Assembly (NCBI RefSeq): GCF_026212465.1
Contig: NC_080049.1
Location: 22,111,565-22,175,564 of the forward strand
Reading direction: 5' to 3'
DNA length: 64,000 nt
Origin: Amaranthus tricolor
Lineage: Eukaryota > Streptophyta > Magnoliopsida > Caryophyllales > Amaranthaceae
The position numbers were made by a program, and so were the translations under genes. Shown here piece after piece: positions 1 to 12,238 of the stretch; the first letter of the stretch is position 1, and each line of letters opens with the position of its first letter. The notes under the pieces were generated by a model. The model was given only the letters and a program-made list of their open reading frames with translations, searched no databases and was not told the origin of the DNA.

Positions 1-94
<94 letters not shown>
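1..94. repeat. (TA)n microsatellite
   Basis: Uninterrupted TA dinucleotide run from the window edge, so its full length is not visible. Confidence 0.97.
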
Positions 95-97
<3 letters not shown>

Positions 98-1031
98 GGA
101 AAATGAAATTAATCCTTGTAAGTGGTGAAAATTGAATTATTGTCATAAGTGTGAAAGACAAAATCCTCAATCATTAAACTAATTTACGATTCTCAATTCT
201 AATATAGACTAAATACACACTAATTTTATTGTGCACCACTTCTCACTATCTACTCAACCAATTCACACTCTTCAAACTCAGACTTCATCAACCCACACTC
301 ATTACACTCCATTCCACTAGCCCACTAGTACATTAAGATTGGTTCATATTATTTTAGTATGCACTAAGATTGAACTTAAATTTATCCACTGACAATATGA
401 TGAGATTTGGTGTTTTTGTTAAAATATTATCTAAATATAGTTTAGTTTTTTTAAAATGCTCTATGTGATTTTTTATTTAGGTTTGGTTTTGGTTTTGTTC
501 TTTGTAAAGGGGCTTAGAATTGATTTCAATTAGTCATCGATGCCAAAGGAATGAGAAGAGGAGGGTTGTTAGATGTAGTTTTATTAAAATTAAATGCTAC
601 AACATTTCCTGTGTTAGAATTTAGAAATTTATGACATATTCTATAAGTATAGTCGGACATAAAAGAATTATATCTAATGATTTTAAGTGTTTTAGAAATC
701 AAAATGCACAAAATCAAATTAAAGAAACAGTAGTTGTCGTGAGGTACATAAAAGAATTATATCTAATGATTTCATGAAGATTGTTAAAATCAAAGCTTTG
801 TTTCCTGATGCTTTGTGTTATCACGTCAATGAGTGTTTTTTCATATTGTAACTAATTAATTATCAATTACAATGATGAAGTAATAGTATTTGTAACTTGC
901 AATTTATTCTATAAATTAAGGATTGTATGAAAATTCAGATATATGCATTTTTTCATGCAAAACTATATTCTCTGTATTTCAGAATTCTTGTCTTGTATTT
1001 CTTTTATGCTTGGACATATAAAAAATTTTGA
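95..1031. other. AT-rich intergenic sequence
   Basis: No open frame with recognisable content, no RNA gene and no clear element ends were seen. Short segments repeat locally: AAAGAATTATATCTAATGAT occurs near 662 and again near 749. Confidence 0.5.
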
Positions 1032-1285
1032 GGGTGTTTGGCAAATAGCTGATAGCTGATTATAGTGGCTGATTTGACCAGCTCATTTTATTAACTGGTT
1101 TGAACAGCTGATTTTGAACTCGCTGCTATAACCAGCTTGTTCAAAAACAACTTATTCGTATCAATAAGTTGCTTCAACTAGCTAATTCACCAAATACTAG
1201 CATTAGTTGGTTTGACCACCCAACTCTCTATATAAATCAAAATAAGCTAAAATTGCTCAATAAAGCTAATTTACCAAACAACCCC
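1032..1285. mobile_element. MITE with GGGTGTTTGG ends
   Basis: About 254 bp bounded by imperfect inverted ends, GGGTGTTTGGCAAAT on the left and the complement of ATTTACCAAACAACCC on the right. The interior is rich in AGCTGAT/CAGCT words and has no coding capacity. The ends resemble PIF/Harbinger or hAT non-autonomous elements, but no convincing target-site duplication was found, so the superfamily is uncertain. Confidence 0.6.
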
Positions 1286-2309
1286 TTTATAAACTCTATA
1301 TATAGTTCTGGTTTTAATCATCTTCTACTAACACATAACTATTTAGATTAATCACTTTGTACTAAGTATTTAACGTGATTTATTGTAACTCCTTGTAGAA
1401 TTTCTTTATTAAAACCCCAAGTAACCTTCATGGAGGAAGTTCATAAAAGGAAAGTTTGTAATCGCTTTCAATCAGCTAAGAAAATTTTTGAGCGACTTAA
1501 GTGTCGCAATTCAATCTCCACAATGTTCATTAATTGGCATTTATCCTAAGCAAGAAGTTTGTTCGTTGCCATACACAAAGGCATTTAAAATATAATCTTG
1601 TAATTTGCAGTGTATTTTCATTGTATTATATTTCTATTAATCTGATCTTTGTGATAAAATCTAAAATATGACAAGTGCTAAAGACTGAACCGATATAGAT
1701 CCAAACTCGTTTTGACCCGTAATCGAACCGACATGAATCAAATCTATAGATTATCCGATAAAACACAAACCCGATTCTGTGCGGAGTTAATAAAAAAACC
1801 CAATTGAGTAACTGAATTTTACGATCTCATATAGTTATATTATAACAATACAAGAGGCTAACTGATACCAAAAAATTTAAATGCGTAAAACGAAATTGTA
1901 AGAATAGCATACCATAATATAAATTATAAAATATTTCTTAAACTATAATGTTGATCCATAAGACCGAATGATCATTTATCATAATATAGTAGAATATCTT
2001 AAAATCTAAAAAAGGATTGCATGCATATCACCAAAAGTATCGAATATTTCACCACGTATCATAATATAGTTTAAACTATTTCTTAAAATCTCAAAAATGA
2101 TCACATGCATATCATAATATGAATTATCAATTATGGTAAAATATTATCCCTTAATGCTTGAATTCCATGCTATATAATCAAGCATGAATTACACCAAAAT
2201 AGAGATGTATAATAGAACGTCAATTGTTGTTTCTAATGTTGGTCCACAAGCACCGACCGAATCACCACGTATATAAGTATGGAATTAAAATTTGTTTTCT
2301 TATTACTTT

Positions 2310-3025
2310 TGTTATGAATTATGTGACTTGAGAGCACATTTAATGAGTGCATTCATGTATGACTCTTGGGTTTGGAATCTAATGGGTGTGATAATGTGGG
2401 AGATTAAGTTGTTAACTTAATGATTGTAGTGTTTAAGTGTGATTTATTATGGAAGAGTATTCATGAGAATTATTGGTGTTAATGATGATTAATGAAGAAG
2501 TGCAAAGGGCTTTGATAGATGCTTGCTCGAACAGAATTCTGACTGAGGAAGCCTGATGGTCGCTCGACCGAGCGAGTTTTCTTGGTTGGTCGAGCGGTCA
2601 GACAGAATGCATCCAGAAGGTGTCTGTAGCTCGCTCGACCGAGCGAGCTCTCTATTCCGGTCGAGCGGATTCTCTGAGATGTGCCTAAGATGTTGTTTTT
2701 CGACCTTTCAAGTTCTTGTTGATGTTACATATCATTCATTATTCAATATTAATCTTGTATTCAGTGAGCAATTGACATTAATGTACTTAGTACAATATAT
2801 AGAGCTCTCATACTCACTCAAAATCAAATCAAACACAACCCCTAAGCCAAACACATAGCCTTTTGCTTTTATCTCTTACACAATTGTAATACTACATTTG
2901 TACGAGTATTTTATACTCCATTGATATAATATCAACAGAAACTACACACGACAGAAGACATAGCCATCATTGGGTGAACCTCCTTAAATCTTTGTGTCTC
3001 TTTGCTTGGTTTACATTATCAAACA
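2310..3025 (+). mobile_element. LTR (solo or fragment), GCTCG-palindrome family
   Basis: Starts TGTTATGAAT and ends CAAACA. It aligns along its length with the reverse complement of 23811-24546, sharing the TGTTATGAAT start, a TGACTTGAG block, GCTCG palindromes, a TATA-like box (AATATATAG near 2798) and a GGGTGAACCTC..TTAAATCTTTG block near 2975 typical of copia-type R/U5. No internal retrotransposon region adjoins it and no target-site duplication was found, so it is a solo or truncated LTR. The 100-residue frame at 2556-2858 inside it is not a gene. Confidence 0.7.
2556..2668. promoter_or_regulatory. CpG-rich palindrome cluster in LTR U3
   Basis: Repeated CGCTCGACCGAGCG palindromes at 2561-2574 and, extended to AGCTCGCTCGACCGAGCGAG, at 2629-2650, plus half sites GGTCGAGCGG. 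They stand out as CpG-rich in AT-rich DNA and lie about 130-240 bp upstream of the LTR TATA-like box. The same arrangement recurs at 24.15-24.28 kb and 39.21-39.35 kb. Regulatory function is inferred from position only. Confidence 0.5.
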
Positions 3026-3262
3026 TCGTTTTGTTCATTGTTATTTGTATCGCTCATCCAAATTCTTAACATCGTAATAATTTTGGCAAATATTTTAACT
3101 TTTAAGGTGTACGGTAGAGAATGCAATTTTGTGATGTAAAAAATGTACAACACATGACATCAAATGTTTACTTACGTGAATGACACAATGGAGATATATA
3201 AACCTTCATATGCATTACATTACATAAGTTCTAAGTAACATAATGAAGATAAATATCTACTG

Positions 3263-3760
3263 GAAATACTTTTTATGTGATGAAGATTTCACGTCACTAA
3301 AATAGTGGGTTGTGGTGATCTTGCATATAATGTTTGGTGGATATCCTTTTAATACCATATTGTTTTCGGAAGAGTGAACCTCATTAAATGTATGTAAGTC
3401 AACGCTAATTACCCGTGGGTTTATAGGCTCAAGCCGATAAGTGCCTTTTGGGTATGTTGACACAAGTAGGCCAACATAGTTTTAAAGCCGAAGGTGATTC
3501 TTAGATTTAATGTGACTCATATGTGAGGAAGAGTGTTGAAAATACTTCACAAGTGAGGAAAATATCACATCACTAAAATAGTAAATTGTGGATTTGCATA
3601 TAAAGCTTGATGGGTAATCCACTTAATACCATATGGTGTTGGGAAGAGTGAACCTCATCAACTGTGTATGCAAGTCAACACTTATTACTCGTGAATTTGT
3701 GGGCTCAAATCCACGAGTGGCAGTAGATATGTACACACGAGTGGGCCACATGGTGATTAC
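3263..3760. repeat. Two diverged tandem copies, period about 280 bp
   Basis: A ~200-bp unit near 3275-3475 recurs near 3550-3755. Shared landmarks are ATCACTAAAATAGT, GGAAGAGTGAACCTCAT, GCAAGTCAAC and GGGCTCAA. No protein homology was recognised in the frame that covers the first copy. The second copy has small indels. Confidence 0.65.
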
Positions 3761-4014
3761 GTGATAAAGTGTCAAGCTCTAACAATTTCTCTTCATATGT
3801 CTTAGTTTGATATATACTAATAAAATAATACCAATAAGCATCTTATGTTATTTGGTATAATTTTATCCAATAAATACTTAATATGTGACATAAGCATACA
3901 TATTATCAAAGTTGATTTCTAATAAATGCTATGATCAGCTAAAAGGATTGAATATATTTTATCTATACTAGTTGTTGCGCAGCCCCAAAAAATCGTATCA
4001 AGTTTTAAAATGTA

Positions 4015-4286
4015 CTCTATCCTATTCAGCTTATGTGTCCCATTTCATTTTATGGTCAAGTCACCTTAATTGTTCCATTTCTATTTTTGGTATGAGTTTT
4101 TGACTTTTATGCTCTTAATAGCTTTATCCTATCTTCAATTATACCCTCCATTACCCATACTAATTTTCCTCCCTTACATTAAAAACCCGTAATATCACTC
4201 TCTTTCCTACCCTTAGGGTCCCACTTTTGACTCTCCTTAAAATCCGTGAAAAGTTAAATGAGACTCTTAAGGTGAATAGAAGGGAG
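4015..4286. mobile_element. Stowaway-like MITE (Tc1/mariner)
   Basis: A 272-bp element flanked by TA dinucleotides. Its ends CTCTATCCTATTCAGCTTA and the complement of AGGTGAATAGAAGGGAG are variants of the CTCCCTCCGTTC-type Stowaway terminus. The interior is AT-rich and non-coding. Confidence 0.7.
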
Positions 4287-4738
4287 TATTATTTATAATA
4301 TAAGGATACTTATTTCATAAAAAAACAAAAATTAATATAATCATTGAATAGCTAAACATAAAGTATTTAATCTAAATATACCGCAGAATATGATGAACAA
4401 CCATGTGTTTTTTGGTTTACAACATGAACAAAAATGGTCTTAAATTAGTAAGAAATAAAGGTATACGATAGATGTTTGTAAAGTTTACCTGTGCAAAATT
4501 TGAGGTTAAAAAGTCAAAATAAATAAGCACAAATGCAGAAAACAGTACTTCAGTATGACTGCAAAATAGCAACAATACAACATCGAAGGTAAAAGCACAA
4601 CACCATCGCTATATAAGTAAAATAGCAGCACATAACCAACATTAATAGCCTAGACACAACCAAAATAAACATTAATATTGCTTCCCTAAGTACCCAAAAT
4701 ATTCAAATACATAATATCTAGCACTACTATGTTAAAAG

Positions 4739-5165
4739 CACTACAAATAAATATTAAAATAGCCATGGAAAAATGGTGAGGGGAAAGGTTGGTCGCCAGT
4801 GGCGACGGCAAGGCGAGGACCATATTAGTCGCCAATTGGAAAAGTAGTCTGGCGACTGGAAACCTAGTCGCCAATATGAAATTAATTTTTTTTTATTTTA
4901 ATCGTTTGCGACGGGTACTAGTAATCGCCATGTGGTCGCCAAAAAGACAATAATTTTATTTTTTTTTAATTTAATTGTTGGCGACGAGGATCTTAATCGC
5001 CATCTCGTCGCTAATTTTTTTGTTTTATATTTTAATTTTTTTTTAAAATATAGGCGACGATTAGTTTGGAAGCTCTTTGGTCGCCACCAGTTTTTCCATA
5101 TTTTGGAATTTGAATTTGAAAAATGGCGATGAGTTTGTAATCGCCGTGTTGTCGCCATATTTTGT
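4739..5165 (+). repeat. CACTA terminus and subterminal GGCGAC repeats, left
   Basis: Begins CACTACAA, followed by about 400 bp in which GGCGAC, GTCGCC and close variants recur in both orientations between AT stretches. Arrays of this kind in CACTA elements bind the TNPA-class accessory protein; binding here is inferred. A second CACTA word lies 17 bp outside, at 4722. Confidence 0.75.
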
Positions 5166-5514
5166 ATGAATAAGACGCAGAATTGTTGTGCATTGTATAT
5201 TTCGAAAATCAAAGAATTAGAAGAAGTTAGTGATTTTCTTATTATGTAGCTTCTTTTTTATCTTTACATGAGTTGTTTTATTTATTTTTATTGTCATTAA
5301 TTTGATTTAATTTGATTATTTAATTAGTACATATTTTATTTCCTTTGTTATTTACATGATTTTTTATATATTTTTATTTGCTTTAATAATTGTTATTAGA
5401 ATAATTATATTATTATCATATATTTTTATTTTCATGAATTATTTTATATATTTTTATTGTCATTAACTTACTTTATTAATCAGTTGAATAATTATATTAT
5501 TATATTATATATAG

Positions 5515-7861
5515 GTGTTAAAAATGAATGTTAGGCAAGAAAGAAGTTGGATGTACAACCGACGAAAAAAGGAAAAGTTTAGTTTAAGATTTATGAGAGG
5601 GTCGGAAGAGTTTTTAGATTTTGCTCGTACAAATAGCATGAGTTCTGTGATTAGATGTCCTTGTAAAAAGTGTAAAAATTGTTTTTATAAGGAACCAGAT
5701 GAATAAGAGAACATCTAATGAGAAAGGAGGTTTGTTGAAAATTACTATGAGTGGGAATATCATCAAAACACAGAGATAGGAACAACATCTGATGTTATAG
5801 CGGTAGTGGGAGAGCAATCGTCAAACAATCCAAATCCATACTCACAGATGGTGCATGATGCAATAGCTAGTGTATTTCCAGACACTTACCATCTGTTTCT
5901 TCCCTCCCAGTATGATGTAGTATCAGTAGATAATGAACCACTGATAGATGTTGACGAATATCCAAACCCTCAGTGTCGACAGTTCTTTGAAATGTTAAAT
6001 TCTGTAAATAATCCTTTATTTGAAGGTTGTAAAAATCACATCAAAATGTCTATTATTGGTCGACTTACAAACCTGAAGACAGACCATCGTCTCACTGAAA
6101 GGTGTTACGACGATATATGTGCTATTGTGAATGAAGTGTTACCAGAAGATAATACGATGGTAAACAACTTCTATGAAACGAAAAAACAAATAGCTGCCCT
6201 TGGATTACCCGTTGAGATGATAGATTGTTGTCCTAACGGATGTATGATATATTGGGAATAATGCGAATGCAACTTGATGTTATATTTGTGAAACTTCTAG
6301 ATGGAGAAGAAACAATAAGGTGATAAGGTTTCGCGGAAACAATTTCATTATTTCTTTCTGGGCCCCAGATTACAAAGATTGTATGCTTCAGAGGCAACAA
6401 CTAGGCATATGAGGTGGCATGCAGAGCACCGCACTGAAGATGGAGAGATGATACATCCGTCCGATGCTGAAGCGTGGTTGACATTTAACGACATGCATCC
6501 AGACTTTGCAATGGAGACTCAAAACGTGCGGCTTAGTCTGTGTACAGATGGTTTTAACCCCTTTGGATGTTTGGGTCCACAGTATTCATCGTGGCCTGTC
6601 ATTGTCACACATACAATCTTCCGCCATGGATGTGCATGAAGAAGCCGTATATGTTCTTGACCGTGATTGTCCCTGGGCCGAGTAATCCAAAGCACAACAT
6701 TGACTTATATCTTCAACCACTAATACAAGAGCTGAATATGTTGTGGGAGGAGGAGATTTGTACATTTGATGTGTCAAGAAAGGAGAATTTCCAACTGCGA
6801 GCAGCTTTAATGAGGACGATCAATGACTTTGCAGCTTATTCGATGTTGTCCGGGTGGAGTACTGCGGACCGATATGCTTGCCCTTACTGCATGAATGATT
6901 CACAAGCCTTCTACCTTACGCATAGCAAGAAGATGTGTTGGTTTGACTGTCATAGAAGGTTTTTAGATAGAAGTCATCCCTATAGGAGAAATAGAACAAA
7001 ATTCAGATCAGGCCTTGTTGAGAAAAGAGATTCACCTATTATTCGGACTGGACATGAATTGCTTAATGAATTAGACCAGTTTGGTTTCTTGAGAGTCCAT
7101 GAAGAAGATGCATCGGAACATAATAAAGAGGTTAGTAAGTACTCTGCTGGATGGAAGAATAGGAACATATTTTGAGATTTGCCATATTGGAAAACTAACA
7201 TGATTCGACATAATTTGAATGTTATGCACATAGAGAAGAATGTTTTTGATAACATTTTCAACACTTTGTTGTGTGTGCCAAGTAAAACAAAGGATCACAT
7301 CAAGGGTAGGCACGATCTGCGTGAACTTGGAATACGTTCAGAATTGCATCCTATAGGTCCGTGTACTCTCAAACCTTTATAGAATTAATAATTAATAGTA
7401 ATTCATGTAACATGTTATTATGATTATATACAGGTACGTCTATTCCTAAATCTTCCTATACATTAAATGAACAACAAATATGTGCTTTGCTTCAATGGAT
7501 GAAAAATATTAGATTTCCCGATGGTTATGTGTCCAATATGGCAAGGAATATTGACATGGCCAAGCATCAATTGTTCGGCATGAAAAGTCATGACTGTCAT
7601 GTTTTCATGCAACGCTTAATTCCAATTGCATTCAGAGAATTGCTACCGGTGAAGGATTGTGAAGCTCTTACCGAGTTGAGCTTATATTTTAGAAGTATGA
7701 CAACCACAAAGCTATGTGTGGAGGATTTGAGGAAGATGGAAGCAGATATTCCGGTTCATTCTTTGATAGCATGGAACACCTTCCTATCCATTTGGCATAT
7801 GAGGCAAGGATTGCAGGACCGTTACAATACAGATGCATGTATCCATTTGAGAGGTATATAA
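5515..7861 (+). pseudogene. TNP2-type CACTA transposase, degenerate
   Basis: Several short frames together give a plant CACTA transposase. At 5515-5706 is a transposase-associated domain with the cysteine-rich motif RCPCKKCKNC. Then come 5806-6261 (HLFLPSQ region), 6379-6639 and 6567-7175. The last contains the tnp2 core, with SGWSTADRYACPYCMND and a following HRRFLDRSHPYRRN block. The tail is at 7179-7382 and 7487-7861. Shifts near 6260 and 6640 and stops between pieces make it non-functional. An AT-rich gap at 7383-7433 ending in an AG looks like an intron remnant. The C-terminal region is missing beyond 7861, where the inverted arm begins. Confidence 0.85.
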
Positions 7862-9092
7862 AACATATTCAGCTCTTGTATTAGTGGTTGAAGATATAAG
7901 TCAATGTTGTGCTTTGGATTACTCGGCCCAGGGACAATAACGGTCAAGAACATATACGGCTTCTTCATGCACATCTATAGCGGAAGATTGTATGGTGTGA
8001 CAATGACAGGTCACGATGAATACTGTTGACCCGAACTTCCAAAGGGGTTAAAACCATCTGTACATAGACCAAGCCGCACGTTTCAAGTCTCCATTGCAAA
8101 GTCTGGATGCATGTCGTTAAATGTCAACCACGCTTCAGCATCGGACGTATGTATCATCTCTCCATCTTTAGTGCGGTGCTCTGCATGCCACCTCATATGC
8201 CTAGCTGTTGCCTCTAAAGCATACAATCTTAGTAATCTGGGCCCAGGGGGAAATAATGAAATTGTTTCTGCGAAACCTTATCACCTTTACTGTTTCTTCT
8301 CCATCTAGATGTTTCACAAATATAACAGCAAGTTGCATTCGCATTATTCCCCGAATATATCATACATCCGTTAGGACAACAATCTATCATCTCAACGGGT
8401 AATCCAAGGGCAGCTATTTGTTTTTTCGTTTCATAGAAGTTGTTTACCATCGTATTATCTTCTGGTAACACTTCATTCACAATAGCACATATATCGTCGT
8501 AACACCTTTCAGTGAGACGATGGTCTGTCTTCAGGTTTGTAAGTCGACCAATAATAGACATTTTGATGTGATTTTTACAACCTTCAAATAAATGATTATT
8601 TACAGAATTTAACATTTCAAAGAACTGTCGACACTGAGGGTTTGGATATTCGTCAACATCTACCAGTGGTTCATTATCTACTGATACTACATCATACTAG
8701 GAGGGAAGAAACAGATGGTAAGTGTCTGGAAATACACTAGCTATTGCATCATGCACCATCTGTGAGTATGGATTTGGATTGTTTGACGATTGCTCTCCCA
8801 CTACCGCTACAACATCAGATGTTGTTCCTATCTCTGTGTTTTGATGATATTCCCACTCATAGTAATTTTCAACAAACCTCCCTTCTCATTAGATGTTCTC
8901 TTATTCATCTGGTTCCTTATAAAAACAATTTTTACACTTTTTACAAGGACATCTAATCACAGAACTCATGCTATTTGTACGAGCAAAATCTAAAAACTCT
9001 TCCAACCCTCTCATAAATCTTAAACTAAACTTTTCATTTTTTCGTCGGTTGTACATCCAACTTCTTTCTTGCCTAACATTCATTTTTAACAC
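7862..9092 (-). pseudogene. Inverted copy of the transposase 5' half
   Basis: Reverse complement of 5515-6742. The frame at 8229-8615 reads through the place where the forward copy shifts near 6260, continuing into a CCYIC-type cysteine pair, so this arm keeps the more ancestral frame there. The 8901-9092 frame repeats the cysteine-rich associated domain with only a few residue changes. It stops abruptly at 7862, within what should be the tnp2 core. Confidence 0.8.
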
Positions 9093-9439
9093 CTATATAT
9101 AATATAATAATATAATTATTCAACTGATTAGTAAAGTAAGTTAATGACAATAAAAATATATAAAATAATTTATGAAAATAATAATATATGATAATAATAT
9201 AATTATTCTAATAACAATTATTAAAGCAAATTAAAATAATAAAAATATATAAAAAAAATCATGGAAATAACAAAGGAAATAAAATATGTACTAATTAAAT
9301 AATCAAATTAAATCAAATTAATTACAATAAAAATTAAATATAAATAATAAAAATAAATAAAACAACTCATGTAAAGATGAAAAAGAAGCTACATAATAAG
9401 AAAATCACTAACCTCTACTAATTCTTTGGTTTCCGAAAT

Positions 9440-9879
9440 ATACATAAAAAATATGGCGACAACACAGCGATTACAAACCCATCACCATTTTTCAAATTCA
9501 AATTCAAAAATACGGAAAAACTGGTGGTGACCAAAGAGCTTCCAAACTAACCGTCGCCTATATTTAAAAAAATTTAAAATATAAAACAAAAAAATTAGCG
9601 TCGAGATGGCGATTAAGATCCTCGTCGCCAACAATTAAATAAAAAAAATAAAATTACTGTGTTTTTGGCGACCACATGGCGACCACTAGTACCCGTCGCA
9701 AATGATTAAAATGAAAAAAAAATAATGTCGTATTGGTGACTAATTGGCGACTAGGTTTCCCGTCGCTAGACTACTTTTCCAATTGGCGATTAATATGGTC
9801 CTCGCCTTGCCGTCGCCACTGACGACCAACCTTTCCCCTCGCCATTTTTCCATGGCTATTTCAATATTTATTTGTAGTG
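9440..9879 (-). repeat. CACTA terminus and subterminal GGCGAC repeats, right
   Basis: Reverse-complement copy of 4739-5165, ending TTGTAGTG at 9872-9879. It differs from the left copy by scattered substitutions and small indels, so the two arms have evolved separately since duplication. Confidence 0.75.
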
Positions 9880-9986
9880 CTTTTAACATAGTAGTGCTAG
9901 ATATTATGTATTTGAATATTTTGGGTACTTAGGGAAGCAATATTAATGCTTATTTTGGTTGTGTCCAGGCTATTAATGTTGGTTGT

Positions 9987-11936
9987 GTCCAGAAGATGTG
10001 TGTACATCTTGCAGCAATATAATGTCAGATGCAGCTAACAAAGGTGACACAGGTTTAGATCTAGTTGGATAACATACTCAATTTGTAAAGCTTAGGAAGA
10101 TCATACCTGTCAGTGATTAATATCTTCTTCTAAACTTTAGAGCTTCAGAGAACTTGGGCAATATTTTGAAGTGTTATGTGAAGAATGGAAATGGGAAACA
10201 CTATTAAGTAAACTTAAAAGTAAAATATAAAGTAGGTGTACATTCACATGTGCAACAAAAATCTGTGTTGGTGTCCGAAAAACCAGCACATAATAGTGCA
10301 ACTGTTGTGAACAATAGTTTATTTCCAACAACAGTGCATTCCTTTAACTTGGTGAAAAGTACTTATGCTATATTTTATGGGTACTACAAGCAATTTGTTG
10401 GATTTCATAAAGATTTTATAGTACACTTACCCATAACCAATAGTACAAATTATATTAAGACTTTTCTCATCTGAATAGATAGCTCAATCTTGTGTTAGTC
10501 CTAAATTTTTCAGAGAATCATATGTACTGCAGATAACTTTCTCTTCTAGAGACTTGCTATGTTTTATCTCATCATGAGATTAAGAAAGAACTGGCATACC
10601 CCCGAAACTCGCCCTTATACTTTAATCACTTAATGATAATACAAATAATCAGCGTTCATCAGGTCAGGAAACTACGCTGAAAACTCAATAAGTAGTAGTG
10701 TAACAATACCATACAAGGAAATCTTTTAGTAATGAGTGGAAAGAGGGCAACTGAGCTCCGATTACGAAATGCTAACTTAGAATTTACCTTTTGACATGGA
10801 GACATTCTTAAAGATAGGAGAAAAATTATAAGTTCAATTTTTATGGTTCTCTCTTTACCTCATCCTACCCATAATCGAAAAATAAATACACCCAAACAAA
10901 TGAAACAATAAAATTAATAGAAGGTTGTACATTCTGTGTAGCGATGTCAATTGATAAGACCCACCACTAAGAACAAAAAGGAAATGTGCACAACTGCCAG
11001 ATTGGAAAGGCAATTCCAAAAACTTGTGTAAAAATGGAATGAAAACAAAATTTGTGACCCACTTTACATCTGTTTCCTATAGTAGTTTTGAACTATGATA
11101 CTTAGTTACCTTTTTATTAAAATGTAGGTATTCATATGCATTTTAGGTTGCTCCTTCAAGAGTTATTTGTATCCCAAACATGCTCAGCAGATATTTGGCG
11201 ATAGGACACCCACATCGCATCACATTGTTACCTCAACACCATGACTATTATGGAAACCACGTTTTTGTACTAAAACATAAACTCTCCAATGAACTTTCAT
11301 GAATTAATGAATCTCACAATTAGAGATGCAGAATCCCTACTTAGGGGACAGTATAAAAAGTTACTTTGAAGAACATCATACCATCTAATAGCTCACATTC
11401 AGCATATAATCTAAGGTCACTAAACATCTAATTGCTAACTTTACCTACCTAAGTCCTAACACAGTCCAAAACCACAAGTAAAAAACATTAACAAAATTCT
11501 ACACAACAAAAATGCATTCAGTCCATCAAATTACAAAAAATACTTCTACCCAGAATATCTTTTAGAGAGATTTTTATACTCCTCACACTTTAAATTTCTC
11601 AATTTTTGAAATAAAAAATATCACTTCCAGCTTCCACTGTCAAGATAATACACTCTTGTCAAACGCAAACCCCTAAATGTTAAAAGCACAAGAAAATATT
11701 AATCCCAGCTTCCACAATTTAGTGGCCTTGTATCAAAACCAAATCCCTAAATATAAAGAAAATCTTGGAAAAATCTTGACCAGATTAAACAAGGGTACCC
11801 AATCAAACTGTACATTAACATCAATAAAGCAGAAAAAATGCAGCGTCTCGACAAAAATAAAGTGAACTCTAAATCAATTGAAAAATATACGATACAATTA
11901 TAATAATACAAGCAATCAACAATCACCGTAGAAAAA
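9987..11936. other. Intergenic, nothing recognised
   Basis: No coding region, element terminus or RNA gene could be supported. All open frames are short and lack recognisable motifs. The segment ends at the ATCAC target-site copy of the copia element that follows. Confidence 0.5.
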
Positions 11937-12218
11937 TTTAGATGGTAAAATAGTGGATGCATTTATTTGGAGAGGAAGATGAGTAAATATGTAGAATGGA
12001 TATTCTTATTCATTGCAAAAAATTGATTACATCAATGGGTATTTATAGTGATGAGTTTGGTTACAAGTTAATTAAAATACCTTAGATATTTTTATTTTTT
12101 AATTACTTTTTTTATGATCTTCTATTATATTATCTTAGATATTTTTATTTTTCAATTCTTTAGTTTAGATATTTTTATATTTAATTAAAATCCTAAAATT
12201 TTCTAGATTATTTTAACA
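11937..12218 (-). repeat. 3' LTR of copia copy 1 (282 bp)
   Basis: Starts CGTAGAAAAATTT (the expected TG has become CG) and ends TTTTAACA. It aligns with 16340-16513 but holds about 108 bp missing from that copy, including two extra TTAGATATTTTTATTTTT units. Confidence 0.85.
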
Positions 12219-12238
12219 CTCCCCTAATCTGAAAAATC

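Larger units (their letters stand above)
4631..9986. mobile_element. Giant palindromic CACTA (En/Spm-like) element
   Basis: Arms 4631-6742 and 7862-9986 are near-identical reverse complements separated by a 1119-bp unique spacer. Each arm carries a CACTA terminus (CACTACAAATAAATA at 4739; its complement ending at 9879), a subterminal zone dense in GGCGAC/GTCGCC words, and the 5' part of a TNP2-type transposase gene. The inverted match continues about 108 bp beyond both termini (4631-4738 and 9880-9986), so DNA outside the element is duplicated as well. The normal 3' end of the element is absent. No target-site duplication was seen at the outer edges. This suggests an inverted duplication of the 5' half plus flank rather than simple transposition. 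Confidence 0.85.

Noticed and set aside
2556..2858. 100-residue plus-strand open frame
   Set aside because: Lies inside an LTR and spans its palindrome cluster; no homology or start context.
4898..5212. Arginine-rich minus frame (104 residues)
   Set aside because: It is the translation of the CACTA subterminal GGCGAC array, not a protein.
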